DNA of 64,000 nt. Source: Janthinobacterium sp. 344 (GTDB lineage Bacteria > Pseudomonadota > Gammaproteobacteria > Burkholderiales > Burkholderiaceae_D). The notes under the pieces were generated by a model. It was not told the DNA's origin, did no database searches, and was given only the letters and a program-made list of their open reading frames with translations. Both the position numbers and the translations under genes were made by a program. The stretch lies in NCBI RefSeq assembly GCF_900112025.1, contig NZ_FOKL01000003.1, positions 248,001 to 312,000 of the forward strand. The letters are read 5' to 3'. Of the stretch, positions 8,285-17,026 are shown in pieces (within the stretch, counting starts at the first letter, position 1; each line of letters starts with the position of its first letter).

Positions 8285-9623
8285 GGTGGTCGCTTTCTCT
8301 TTCCAGTTTGATGGCCGCCAGCGGCAAGGCCAGGTGCACCACCGCCCCGCCCTGCACCCGGTTGCGTGCCGTCACCGTACCACCCAAGGTACGCGCGACA
8401 TTCACCACCAGGAACAGGCCCAGGCCGCCGCCGGGCTTGCCCTTGCTGCTTTGATACGGCTTGCCCAGGTGCGTCAGCATCGACGGTTCGAAGCCGGGGC
8501 CCGCATCGGTAATGACCAGGTGCAAGGCATCCGCTTCGCGCGTGGCTTCGAAGCGCAGCCAGTCGGGCGACGCTTCCAACGCATTGTCGAGCACGTTGCA
8601 AATGGTTTGTTTCAGGGTCGAATCGAAGACCACGGGCACGTCGTGCTCGATGCGGTTATCGTACTCGAAATCGTGGATCGGGCGGCTGCTGCGCCACTCG
8701 TCGACCAGGTCGTTGAGGAAGGTGTTAATCGTCGTTTTCACGGACGATTCGCCGCGCGCCTCGCCTGCCGACAACAGAATGCCGCTGACGATGCTCTTGC
8801 AGCGCTGCAATTGCGCCTGCATTTCCGTGATTTCTTCCAGCAATTCGCTGTTCTTGCTCAATTCGGGCATGCGGCGCCAGTCGCCGAGGATGACGGACAA
8901 GGTTGCCAGCGGCGTGCCCAGTTCGTGCGCGGCGCCCGAGGCCAGCAAGCCCATGCGGATGATGTGCTCCTCTTCCGCCGCGCGCTGGCGCAGGTCGGCC
9001 ACCTTGGCGTCGCCGGCGCGCTGGTTGCGGTTGATGCGCGTAATAAAGACCACCAGCAAGGCCGCGTTGAGGATGAAACAGATCAGCAAGCCCTGCACGT
9101 ACAGGCTGGAAAAGCCCCGCTCGGGGTCGATCGGCAGGATCAGGGGGCCGGGCAGCAAGGCCAGGCCGGCCAGGCACAGGCTGGTGATGGCCACCATGAT
9201 CCACGTCGACCACACTTCCAGCAGCACGGCGCTGAGGATGACTTGTAACAGGTACAGGAAGGCGAACGGGTTGCTGATGCCGCCGCTCAGGTAGAGCTGG
9301 GCCGTCAGCACGGTCACGTCGACCAGCAGGGCGAGGAACAGGGCCGTGTTGGACACGGGCTGGCGTTCGTGCCAGCGCAGCAGACTGGCTAAATTAAAAG
9401 CGATGAGGCAGGACAGCACTTCGAGCATGTAGGGCACGGGCAAGGCGATGCCCAGTCCCACGCCCACGCCGAAGATCGTGCTGATCTGGCCGATCACGGC
9501 CAGCCAGCGCAGCTGGATCAGCAGCTTCATGTTCTGGTGGCCGGCCGGATGTTCCATCTCGGCCGCCACCGCACCGCGTTCCAGCACTTCGCGGTTGGGC
9601 AGGATCTCAATCCTGCCCGGCAT
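8274..9623 (-). CDS. regB: RegB/PrrB-type redox sensor histidine kinase
   Basis: Membrane histidine kinase of about 449 aa. There are six hydrophobic segments in the first 200 residues, including the ubiquinone-interaction motif GGISNPF (about 114-120). The H-box SGAAHELGTPLATLSV has the phospho-His near residue 233, and a Cys about 42 residues later in LQRCKSIV is equivalent to the redox-active Cys of RegB. The N-box VLDNALEAS and G-box GPGFEP and GGGLGLFL follow. The ATG at 9623 overlaps the SURF1 gene by 17 bases; a GTG at 9656 and an ATG at 9557 are alternatives. It should sense quinone pool or thiol redox state and phosphorylate RegA. Confidence 0.9.
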   Translation of the reverse strand: MPGRIEILPNREVLERGAVAAEMEHPAGHQNMKLLIQLRWLAVIGQISTIFGVGVGLGIALPVPYMLEVLSCLIAFNLASLLRWHERQPVSNTALFLALLVDVTVLTAQLYLSGGISNPFAFLYLLQVILSAVLLEVWSTWIMVAITSLCLAGLALLPGPLILPIDPERGFSSLYVQGLLICFILNAALLVVFITRINRNQRAGDAKVADLRQRAAEEEHIIRMGLLASGAAHELGTPLATLSVILGDWRRMPELSKNSELLEEITEMQAQLQRCKSIVSGILLSAGEARGESSVKTTINTFLNDLVDEWRSSRPIHDFEYDNRIEHDVPVVFDSTLKQTICNVLDNALEASPDWLRFEATREADALHLVITDAGPGFEPSMLTHLGKPYQSSKGKPGGGLGLFLVVNVARTLGGTVTARNRVQGGAVVHLALPLAAIKLERESDHHAG

Positions 9624-10449
9624 GATCGCTTTCTTGGGTACTGTTGCCGCCGGCACGGCGCGCGCGGCGGCGCTTGTCTTCGCGCGCGAGCCACCAGCTG
9701 ATGCCCGCCACCATCAAGGCCAGCGCGAACCAGGTCAGCGCATACACGAGGTGGCTGTTGTGGAACGAGACCACGGTCAGGCCGCCGACGGGGGCGTCCT
9801 CGGCCGTTTCGGATTTTGCTTGTGCATCGACAAAATATGGCGCCACATTGCTGAGCATGTGCGAGGCGCCGATGGCGGCCACGTCGCGCGAATACCAGTG
9901 CTGCGTGGCAGGACTGTTTTCGCGCAGGAAGCCGCCGCCCGTCTCGCTGATGCGCAGCAAGCCCTCGACCTGCACGATGCCGGCCGGCGTGCTGGCGCCG
10001 ATGCCGGCGCGCTTGGGCACGAAGCCGCGGTTGATGAGCACGGTGCTGCCGTCGGCCAGGCGCAAAGGCGTCATCAGCCAGTAACCGCTGCCCAGTGCCG
10101 TCGTTGCCTGCACCAGGGTATTGAATAGGGGGAGATACGTACCGGAAAGTCGCACATGGCGGTACTCATCCGTTTGTGGCGTCATGCTGGCCCAGGCTGC
10201 GGGTCCAGGTGCGTCCGTTGCGGGCGCATGTACGCGTTGTTCGACGCGCTCGATCAGGTCAAGCTTCCAGAAGAGGCGCTTGACTTGCCAGGTGCCCAGG
10301 GCACAGAAACCGGCAAACAAGATCCCCGCCAGCAAGGCCAGTGCAATTTTTGAATACTGCACGGCCATGCCGCGTGGGCCTGGCGCGGCATCTTGCGATG
10401 CGGCGCCAGGGGCGCGCCCGGTGTTGCTAGGGCGCGTAGGACTCATCAT
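9607..10449 (-). CDS. SURF1 family protein
   Basis: Inner-membrane protein of 280 aa. The N-terminal transmembrane helix is ALALLAGILFAGFCALGTWQ, followed by the SURF1 hallmark GTWQVKRLFWKLDLIERVEQ. The periplasmic domain has VRLSGTYLP and VLINRGFVP, and a second helix lies near the C-terminus (LVYALTWFALALMVAGISWW). SURF1 proteins help assemble heme-copper oxidases. It lies immediately after cyoD with overlapping stop and start (ATGATG at 10444-10449), where E. coli has cyoE, so an assembly role for the bo-type oxidase is likely. The C-terminus is very basic (REDKRRRARRAGG). Confidence 0.88.
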   Translation of the reverse strand: MMSPTRPSNTGRAPGAASQDAAPGPRGMAVQYSKIALALLAGILFAGFCALGTWQVKRLFWKLDLIERVEQRVHAPATDAPGPAAWASMTPQTDEYRHVRLSGTYLPLFNTLVQATTALGSGYWLMTPLRLADGSTVLINRGFVPKRAGIGASTPAGIVQVEGLLRISETGGGFLRENSPATQHWYSRDVAAIGASHMLSNVAPYFVDAQAKSETAEDAPVGGLTVVSFHNSHLVYALTWFALALMVAGISWWLAREDKRRRARRAGGNSTQESDHAGQD

Positions 10450-10832
10450 GGAGCCGTTTTCGTATGCATGTACTCAGGCATCAGATCCGGCATCATGTTG
10501 TGGTTCATGTGGTACATGACCCACAGGGAACCGGCCATGGCGATGCCCACGATCATGATCGTGAAGATCAGCGCCATCATGTTCCAGCCGCCTTCCGACT
10601 TGGTGTTCATGTGCAGGAAGTACACCATGTGCACCACCACTTGAACGGCCGCGAACGCCAGCAGGACGAGGCCCATGGTGCCCGAGTTGGTGATGGCTTT
10701 CGTCATCACCAGCCAGAAAGGAATGGCCGTCAGGATCACCGACAGGATAAAACCGATGGCGTAGCTTTTCAGGCTGCCATGGTCGTGCTGGTCATGGTGG
10801 TGGCTATCGCCGTGTGTGTGGTGGTCGCTCAT
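10446..10832 (-). CDS. cyoD: Cytochrome o ubiquinol oxidase subunit IV
   Basis: Small membrane subunit of 128 aa with a His-rich N-terminus ([18 protein letters not shown]) and three transmembrane helices ([60 protein letters not shown]), the CyoD pattern. The ATG at 10832 overlaps the cyoC stop by four bases; a longer frame upstream is not needed. It stabilises the bo-type oxidase complex. Confidence 0.93.
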   Translation of the reverse strand: MSDHHTHGDSHHHDQHDHGSLKSYAIGFILSVILTAIPFWLVMTKAITNSGTMGLVLLAFAAVQVVVHMVYFLHMNTKSEGGWNMMALIFTIMIVGIAMAGSLWVMYHMNHNMMPDLMPEYMHTKTAP

Positions 10833-11467
10833 GGCAGCACTCCCATCAGGTAGACAAAGGTGAAGACGCCGATCCAGATGACGTCCAGGAAGTGCCAGAA
10901 CAGCGACAGGCACATCATGCGGCGGCCGTTTTCCGGGGTCAGGCCATGCTTGTTCAACTGGAACATCAGGGTCACGAGCCAGATCACGCCGAACGTCACG
11001 TGCAAGCCGTGGGTACCGACCAGGGCGAAGAACGAGGACAGGAACGCGCTGCGCTGCGGACCGGCGCCTTCGTGGATCAGGTGCATGAATTCATACATTT
11101 CCAGCGACAGGAAGGCCAGGCCGAACAGGCCCGTGATGGCCAGCCAGACCAGGGTGCTGCGCAATTGCTTGCGCTGCATGGCCAGCATGGCGAAGCCATA
11201 CGTGATCGACGACAACAGCAGCATGGCCGTGTTGACGGCGACCAGCGGCAGGTCGAACAGCGCGGCGCCCGTCGGGCCGTCCGCGTAGCTGCGGCCCAGC
11301 ACCGCATAGGTGGCGAACAGACAGGCGAAGATCAGGCAATCGCTCATCAGGTAGAGCCAGAAACCCAGCAGGCTGCCGTTTTCCGGGTGGTGTTCGCGCA
11401 CGAAGTAGCTGCGCGAGCTTGGTGCGGCGCCAGCGGCGCCGGTGTTATGGGCGATGGTATCAGACAT
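10829..11467 (-). CDS. cyoC: Cytochrome o ubiquinol oxidase subunit III
   Basis: Integral membrane subunit of 212 aa with five transmembrane helices, similar to Cyo[36 protein letters not shown] and [20 protein letters not shown]. The start overlaps the end of cyoB by eight bases and the stop overlaps cyoD, so translation of the operon is coupled. The protein belongs to the quinol-oxidising heme-copper oxidase. Confidence 0.95.
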   Translation of the reverse strand: MSDTIAHNTGAAGAAPSSRSYFVREHHPENGSLLGFWLYLMSDCLIFACLFATYAVLGRSYADGPTGAALFDLPLVAVNTAMLLLSSITYGFAMLAMQRKQLRSTLVWLAITGLFGLAFLSLEMYEFMHLIHEGAGPQRSAFLSSFFALVGTHGLHVTFGVIWLVTLMFQLNKHGLTPENGRRMMCLSLFWHFLDVIWIGVFTFVYLMGVLP

Positions 11468-13463
11468 GGCTGCTCAGCAATTTAGTATAAGCGTCTTCGG
11501 TACGGATGACTTCTTCCGCAGGGATGTAGTAATCGCGCTTGTAGTTAAAGGTATGGACGATGATGGCGACCATCATGACCACGAAGCCGACGCTGGCGAC
11601 GAGCCACATTTGCCAGATCAGGCCGAAACCGACCACAGCGGAGAGTGCGGCGATCACGAAACCGGCCCAGGTGTTCTTCGGCATGTGGATCTTCGTGAAA
11701 CCGGACGTCGGACGCTGGTAGCCGTGTTTCTTCATGTCAGTCCATGCATCGAGTTCATGCACTTGCGGCGTGAAGGCGAAATTATAGTCTGGCGGTGGCG
11801 ACGAGGTCGCCCACTCCAGCGTACGGCCGCCCCATGGGTCGCCGGTGACGTCGCGCAGCGCGTGACGGTTGCGGAAACTCACATAGAACTGCATCAGCAG
11901 GGAGCCGATACCCAGGGCGATCGAGACGGCGCCAAACCAGGCGATGATGGTCCAGATTTGCAGCGATGGATCTTCAAAGTGGTTGACACGGCGGGTCACG
12001 CCCATCAGGCCCAGCACGTACAGCGGCATGAAGGCCAGGTAGAAGCCGACGAACCAGAACCAGAACGAGCATTTGCCCCAGAAGGTGTCAAGCTTGTAGC
12101 CGAACGCTTTCGGGAACCAGTAGTTGATCGCGGCAAACACGCCGAAGACCACGCCGCCGATAATCACGTTATGGAAGTGGGCGATCAGGAACAGGCTGTT
12201 GTGCAATACAAAGTCCGCTGGTGGTACGGCCAGCAAGACGCCGGTCATGCCGCCGATGGTGAAGGTGACCATGAAGCCGATCGTCCACAGCATCGGCAGT
12301 TCAAAGCGGATACGCCCGCGGTACATGGTAAACAGCCAGTTGAAGATCTTCGCGCCCGTCGGGATCGAGATGATCATCGTCGTGATGCCGAAGAAGGAGT
12401 TGACGCTGGCGCCAGAACCCATGGTGAAGAAGTGATGCAGCCATACCAGGTACGACAGGATCATGATGACGCAGGTGGCGTAGACCATCGACGCATAGCC
12501 GAACAGGCGCTTGCTGCTGAAGGTCGCAACGACTTCCGAGAACACGCCGAACAGCGGCAGGATCAGGATGTAGACCTCAGGGTGGCCCCAGATCCAGATC
12601 AGGTTGACGTACATCATGGCGTTGCCGCCCAGTTCCGTCGTGAAGAAGTTAAAGCCGGCGACGCGGTCCAGCGACAGCATGGCCAATACAGCCGTCAGCA
12701 CCGGGAAGGCGGCGACGATCAGGATGTTGGTGCACAGTGCGGTCCAGGTGAAGACCGGCATTTTCATCCAGGTCATGCCCGGCGCGCGCATCTTGACGAT
12801 GGTGGCGATCAGGTTGACACCGGACAATAGCGTCCCGACCCCGGCAATCTGCAGCGACCATATGTAATAGTCTACCCCCACGTCCGGACTGCCGACGATG
12901 CCCGACAGCGGCGGATAGGCCAGCCAGCCCGTGCGGGCGAATTCGCCGACGAACAGCGAGGCCATCACCAGGACGGCGCCCATGGTGGTCATCCAGAAGC
13001 TGAAGTTGTTCAGGAAAGGGAACGCCACGTCGCGCGCGCCGATTTGCAGCGGCACCACGTAGTTCATCAGGCCCGTGACGAACGGCATCGCGACGAAGAA
13101 GATCATGATCACGCCGTGGGCGGTGAAGATCTGGTCGTAGTGATGCGGCGGCAGGAAGCCGGCATTGTCGCCAAAGGCGATGGCTTGCTGGGTACGCATC
13201 ATGAGCGCGTCGGCAAAGCCGCGCAGCAGCATGATCAGGCCCAGGATCATGTACATGATACCGATTTTTTTATGGTCGATACTGGTGATCCAGTCGCGCC
13301 ACAGGGTACCCCAGACGCGGAAATACGTCAGCGCCGCAACGAGTGCGATGCCGCCCAGGGCAACCATCGCAAAGGTCGCCAGCAGGATAGGTTCGTGAAA
13401 TGGAATTGCATCCCAAGTCAGACGGCCGAATATAAGCTTCGTCAGATCAATATGGTCTAGCAT
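11460..13463 (-). CDS. cyoB: Cytochrome o ubiquinol oxidase subunit I
   Basis: Catalytic subunit of the proton-pumping quinol oxidase, about 667 aa with some 15 membrane helices. The low-spin heme and heme-copper centre ligands are visible in [25 protein letters not shown] (Cu-B His and the cross-linked Tyr), [11 protein letters not shown] and [14 protein letters not shown]. The motif after HPEVY identifies an A-family oxidase. I chose the ATG at 13463 ([23 protein letters not shown]), matching the CyoB N-terminus, rather than an upstream in-frame start at 13499. It lies 90 bases after cyoA. Confidence 0.97.
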   Translation of the reverse strand: MLDHIDLTKLIFGRLTWDAIPFHEPILLATFAMVALGGIALVAALTYFRVWGTLWRDWITSIDHKKIGIMYMILGLIMLLRGFADALMMRTQQAIAFGDNAGFLPPHHYDQIFTAHGVIMIFFVAMPFVTGLMNYVVPLQIGARDVAFPFLNNFSFWMTTMGAVLVMASLFVGEFARTGWLAYPPLSGIVGSPDVGVDYYIWSLQIAGVGTLLSGVNLIATIVKMRAPGMTWMKMPVFTWTALCTNILIVAAFPVLTAVLAMLSLDRVAGFNFFTTELGGNAMMYVNLIWIWGHPEVYILILPLFGVFSEVVATFSSKRLFGYASMVYATCVIMILSYLVWLHHFFTMGSGASVNSFFGITTMIISIPTGAKIFNWLFTMYRGRIRFELPMLWTIGFMVTFTIGGMTGVLLAVPPADFVLHNSLFLIAHFHNVIIGGVVFGVFAAINYWFPKAFGYKLDTFWGKCSFWFWFVGFYLAFMPLYVLGLMGVTRRVNHFEDPSLQIWTIIAWFGAVSIALGIGSLLMQFYVSFRNRHALRDVTGDPWGGRTLEWATSSPPPDYNFAFTPQVHELDAWTDMKKHGYQRPTSGFTKIHMPKNTWAGFVIAALSAVVGFGLIWQMWLVASVGFVVMMVAIIVHTFNYKRDYYIPAEEVIRTEDAYTKLLSSHV

Positions 13464-13553
13464 TGTTACTCTCAGAGAAAAAAGGGAGGCGCCAGGCAAG
13501 CGGCGCCAGTATCTGCAGCGCTAACACCCTGCGCTGCGGGATTCATGCAGTCG

Positions 13554-14537
13554 TTACTTGGCTTGAACGCCCTTTTCAACTACTGCATCGCTAGCGACTA
13601 CTGCCGTTACGGCCGCTACCGGGCTATTTGCCACCGCCAGTTTGTATGGCTCGACCGGCGTCACGCACAGGGCGTCGGAAACGATGGTGCGGTTCAGGAT
13701 TGCCTTGTACAGATCGCTAGGAACGGCGCTGTAATGACGCACCGGGTCGCGTTCGCTCGGCTGCGCCAGCGACAGGTAGTCGTCGCGGTTCAGCGCGCCG
13801 CCGCCGGCACGGGCCGTGGCCACCCACTTGTCGAAGTCCGCATCATTCACGCCATGGAACTTGAAGCGCATGCCCGAGAAACCGGCACCGCTGTAGTTGG
13901 CGGAAAAGCCCTTGTATTCACCAGGCTTGTTGATGACGGCATTGAGCTGCGTTTCCATGCCCGGCATGGCATAGATCTGACCTGCCAGTGCGGGGATGAA
14001 GAACGAGTTCATGACGGACGAGGCGGTGATCTTGAAGCGGATCGGACGATCGACGGGCGCGTACAGTTCATTCACGGAAGCGATGCCTTGCTCCGGGTAG
14101 ATGAACAGCCATTTCCAGTCCAGCGCCACGACTTCGACGATCATCGGCTTGTGGCTGGCGGGAATCGGGCGGTTGGCGTCGATACGGCTCAATGGGCGGT
14201 ACGGATCGAGGGTGTGGGTGCTGATCCAGGTCAGCAGGCCCAGCACGATGATGATCAGCAGGGGCGCGCCCCAGATAATCAGCTCGAGGCGAGTCGAGTG
14301 GTCCCAGTCCGGCTCGTATTTGGCCGCGGTGTTGTTTTTTCTATAGCGCCATGCGAACAGCAGGGTCAGGGCGATTACCGGAACGATAATCAACAGCATC
14401 AGCAATGTCGAGATGACAATCAGATTGCCTTGCTGAACTGCGATGTCTCCGGACGGATTCAGTACCACCGTATTGCAACCAGCCAACAATGCGAGAGGTA
14501 AAAGAAGCAGTCCGCGACGAACTTTTAATGAAAACAT
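13554..14537 (-). CDS. cyoA: Cytochrome o ubiquinol oxidase subunit II
   Basis: Lipoprotein subunit of about 327 aa. The signal peptide ends in the lipobox LLAGC, and two transmembrane helices follow (LIVISTLLMLLIIVPVIALTL and the one in ELIIWGAPLLIIIVLGLLTW). The cupredoxin domain has VALDWKWLFIYPEQGIAS and VMNSFFIPALAGQIYAM but lacks the CuA-binding Cys/His set, as in quinol rather than cytochrome c oxidases. The ATG at 14537 (MFSLKVRRG) gives a proper signal peptide. It is the first gene of the operon; the 217-base gap to the divergent MFS gene must hold the operon promoter. Confidence 0.95.
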   Translation of the reverse strand: MFSLKVRRGLLLLPLALLAGCNTVVLNPSGDIAVQQGNLIVISTLLMLLIIVPVIALTLLFAWRYRKNNTAAKYEPDWDHSTRLELIIWGAPLLIIIVLGLLTWISTHTLDPYRPLSRIDANRPIPASHKPMIVEVVALDWKWLFIYPEQGIASVNELYAPVDRPIRFKITASSVMNSFFIPALAGQIYAMPGMETQLNAVINKPGEYKGFSANYSGAGFSGMRFKFHGVNDADFDKWVATARAGGGALNRDDYLSLAQPSERDPVRHYSAVPSDLYKAILNRTIVSDALCVTPVEPYKLAVANSPVAAVTAVVASDAVVEKGVQAK

Positions 14538-14754
14538 ACAGGAAAGTCCAGTACAGGGGATGAAGATATGGTACTGTATTCTCACTGGAGCGCGTTGGCA
14601 ATTGGACGTTTTGTCCTACCCCTTGCTCGGATTTTCACTCGGTACGTGAGGAGTATTCCTACGACTACCTGATGAATAGTCCTACTCCGGGCGTGAGACA
14701 CCCGGGGTATGTTACGCGTTGGCCGAACTCGAAACTATATTGGAGACGATCATC

Positions 14755-16101
14755 ATGTCCAGCACGCGCATACACAGCGGGGATGTACCCGCCGACTTTT
14801 CCCCCCACTCCCTGCGCGACGCACGCGGGGCCGGCACGGTCGAATCGCATATCGACCCCGGTGAGATCGCCGTCGGCGTGATTATCGGCCGCGCTTCCGA
14901 ATACTTTGACTTCTTTGTCTACGCCATCGCCTCGGTGCTGGTATTTCCGCGCGTCTTCTTCCCGTTTGAAGAGCGCCTGGAGGGCACATTATATGCGTTC
15001 CTGATTTTCTCGTTCGCCTTCATCGCCCGGCCGTTCGGCACCGTGATCTTCATGGAGATCCAGCGCCGCATGGGGCGCAGCGCCAAGCTGACGTTCGCCC
15101 TCTTCCTGCTGGGCGTGTCGACGGCCGGCATCGCCTTCCTGCCGACCTACGCGCACCTGGGCTTTGCCGCCATCATCTGGCTGTCCGTGCTGCGCATCGG
15201 CCAGGGCGTGGCCCTGGGCGGCTCCTGGGATGGCCTGCCGTCGCTGCTGGCCCTGAACGCGCCGGAAAACAAGCGCGGCTGGTACGCCATGCTGGGCCAG
15301 CTGGGCGCGCCCGTCGGCTTCCTGATCGCCGCCGGCCTGTTCTGTTTCATGCTCGTGACCCTGACGGATGAGGAGTTTCTCGACTGGGGCTGGCGCTATC
15401 CTTTCTATGTCGCCTTCGCCATCAACGTGGTAGCCCTGTTTGCCCGCTTGCGCCTGGTATCGACGAATGAATATGCGCGCCTGCTGGACGAGCGCGAACT
15501 GCAGCCCGTGAGCGTGTTTGAAATGGGCCGCGGCCAGGGCCGCAACGTGCTGATCGGCGCCCTCGCCGCGCTGGCCAGCTACGCCCTGTTCCACCTGGTC
15601 ACGGTGTTCCCGCTGTCGTGGATTTCCGTCTACCAGACGCGGTCGGCCTCGGACTTCCTGCAAATCCAGATGCTGGGCGCCGTGCTGGCCGCCATCGGCA
15701 TCGTCATCTCGGGCTTGCTGGCAGACAAAGTGGGCCGCCGCACCACGCTGGGCGTGCTGGCCGTGCTGATCGCCATCTTCAGCGCCTTCGTGCCGACCCT
15801 GATGGGCGGCGGCAATACGGGCCAGGACGTGTTCATCCTGGTGGGCTTCAGCCTGCTGGGCCTGTCGTACGGCCAGGCGGCCGGCGCCGTGACGGCCAAC
15901 TTCCCTGCCCGCTTCCGCTATACGGGCGCGGCGCTGACGTCCGACCTGGCCTGGCTGGTGGGTGCCGGTTTCGCCCCGCTGGTGGCGCTGGGCCTCTCGG
16001 CCAACTTCGGCCTGGCCTATGTCAGCTTCTACCTGCTGTCGGGCGCCGTCGCCTCGCTGGCCGCACTGAGCCTGAACCGGGCGCTGGAAATCCGCGACTG
16101 A
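14755..16101 (+). CDS. MFS transporter, metabolite:H+ symporter type
   Basis: Inner-membrane secondary transporter of 448 aa with about 12 helices. The MHS-type N-terminus is IIGRASEYFDFFVYAIASVLVFP, followed by RPFGTVIFMEIQRRMGRS and RIGQGVALGGSWDG, and loop 8-9 has ADKVGRRTTLGV. The ATG at 14755 is preceded by TTGGAGACG. The gene is divergent from cyoA and ends in a strong hairpin terminator. Substrate cannot be inferred from sequence; related MHS proteins carry organic acids, proline/betaine or shikimate. Confidence 0.82.
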   Translation: MSSTRIHSGDVPADFSPHSLRDARGAGTVESHIDPGEIAVGVIIGRASEYFDFFVYAIASVLVFPRVFFPFEERLEGTLYAFLIFSFAFIARPFGTVIFMEIQRRMGRSAKLTFALFLLGVSTAGIAFLPTYAHLGFAAIIWLSVLRIGQGVALGGSWDGLPSLLALNAPENKRGWYAMLGQLGAPVGFLIAAGLFCFMLVTLTDEEFLDWGWRYPFYVAFAINVVALFARLRLVSTNEYARLLDERELQPVSVFEMGRGQGRNVLIGALAALASYALFHLVTVFPLSWISVYQTRSASDFLQIQMLGAVLAAIGIVISGLLADKVGRRTTLGVLAVLIAIFSAFVPTLMGGGNTGQDVFILVGFSLLGLSYGQAAGAVTANFPARFRYTGAALTSDLAWLVGAGFAPLVALGLSANFGLAYVSFYLLSGAVASLAALSLNRALEIRD

Positions 16102-16137
16102 CATAGCGGTTAGTGAGCGTCGCGCAGCTGCAGTCAC

Positions 16138-16168
16138 AAAGCGCCGGATTCGTCCGGCGCTTTTTTAT
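16138..16168 (+). terminator. Rho-independent terminator after the MFS gene
   Basis: Stem AAAGCGCCGGA / TCCGGCGCTTT with a TTCG tetraloop at 16149-16152, followed by a T-rich tail (16161-16168). It begins 37 bases after the MFS stop codon. It separates the MFS gene from the convergent hsp20 gene. Confidence 0.9.
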
Positions 16169-16246
16169 TATCTATTTCAACCCCGGCTACGTCTGGCGCA
16201 TGGTTGCATGGCCGCCCCGTCCTTCCCGTCTGATTACTCCGTCTGA

Positions 16247-16699
16247 TTACTGTATCGCCAGCTGCTTGCCGCCCGTGCCCGCCTTTTTCGGCAAATCGAG
16301 CAGCAGCACGCCATCCTGGTAGCGGGCCTGGGCGCCGGCCTCGTCCACTTCATGCGGCAGCATGAAGCTGCGCGATTGCTGGCCGTACTCGCGTTCGCTG
16401 CGCACGACCTTGCCGCCGCCATCGCGCCTTACCCGTTCATCCTTGAGTTCAGCGCTGATGGAAACGCGGTTGCCGTCGATGGAGACGCGGATATCGTCCT
16501 TGCTGACGCCGGGGATGTCCGCCTGCACCAGATAGCTTTGCTCGGTTTCGGAAATGTCGATGCGGATGCGCGGCGCGGCGCCTTCGCGCAGGCGCAAGGC
16601 GGGCGCGAAGAAATCGTGCATCAAGTCCTCCATCTCGCTGAAGGGATCAAAACGTCCCAGCGGATGCAGCGCATCGCGGTGGATCAGGTGATTGGCCAT
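16247..16699 (-). CDS. Small heat-shock protein, Hsp20/alpha-crystallin family
   Basis: ATP-independent holdase chaperone of 150 aa. The alpha-crystallin domain spans about residues 43-140 (RIRIDISETEQSYLVQADIP, GVSKDDIRVSIDGNRVSISA, ending DGVLLLDLPKK), preceded by the short N-terminal arm FDPFSEMEDLMHDFF typical of Hsp17/IbpA relatives in proteobacteria. The start has a near-perfect ribosome site, CCAGGAGGACACC ATG. Upstream (on the minus strand) a TTGACT box near 16740 may be part of the promoter; no clear sigma-32 consensus is seen. Confidence 0.93.
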   Translation of the reverse strand: MANHLIHRDALHPLGRFDPFSEMEDLMHDFFAPALRLREGAAPRIRIDISETEQSYLVQADIPGVSKDDIRVSIDGNRVSISAELKDERVRRDGGGKVVRSEREYGQQSRSFMLPHEVDEAGAQARYQDGVLLLDLPKKAGTGGKQLAIQ

Positions 16700-17026
16700 G
16701 GTGTCCTCCTGGCTAGGCTGTTAAATCAAAGACCTGTTGAGTCAAAAACGCGGCAAAAGCGCGGTGGCACAAGCGGCGGCGAACTGGCTGCGCGATGCCA
16801 CCATGCTGTATTTTAGGCCGCGAAGTCAGGCTTGACTTGACTTGCCTCAATGGTGAAGACCTTGACTTCCTGATAATGGGCTCTGTGTGCTGCCTCGCAT
16901 TTAGCTGGTGCACAAGGCCGCAATCCCCTGCAAGGCTGCTATGCTAGCGCTCGCCACGCATGGCGCCCAGAATAACTTGCAATTCAGTTAAAATTGATTT
17001 TTTGTGACAGCACCTACCCCGGACCT
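16700..17026. other. Gene-free spacer between hsp20 and the hybrid kinase
   Basis: A 327-base divergent intergenic region. It carries the hsp20 ribosome site and, around 16845-16875, three spaced copies of a TTGACTT-like word (two in CTTGACTTGACTTG, one in CCTTGACTTCC) that could bind a regulator. No open reading frame of convincing coding character is seen. Promoters for both genes should lie here. Confidence 0.5.

Noticed and set aside
8229-9248. A 339-residue plus-strand frame opposite regB
   Set aside because: Gln/His/Arg-rich shadow of the regB gene without any recognisable domain.
14687-14705. Short CCGGG/CCCGG inverted repeat in the cyoA-MFS spacer as an operator
   Set aside because: Five-base arms with a nine-base GC-rich gap are expected by chance at this base composition.
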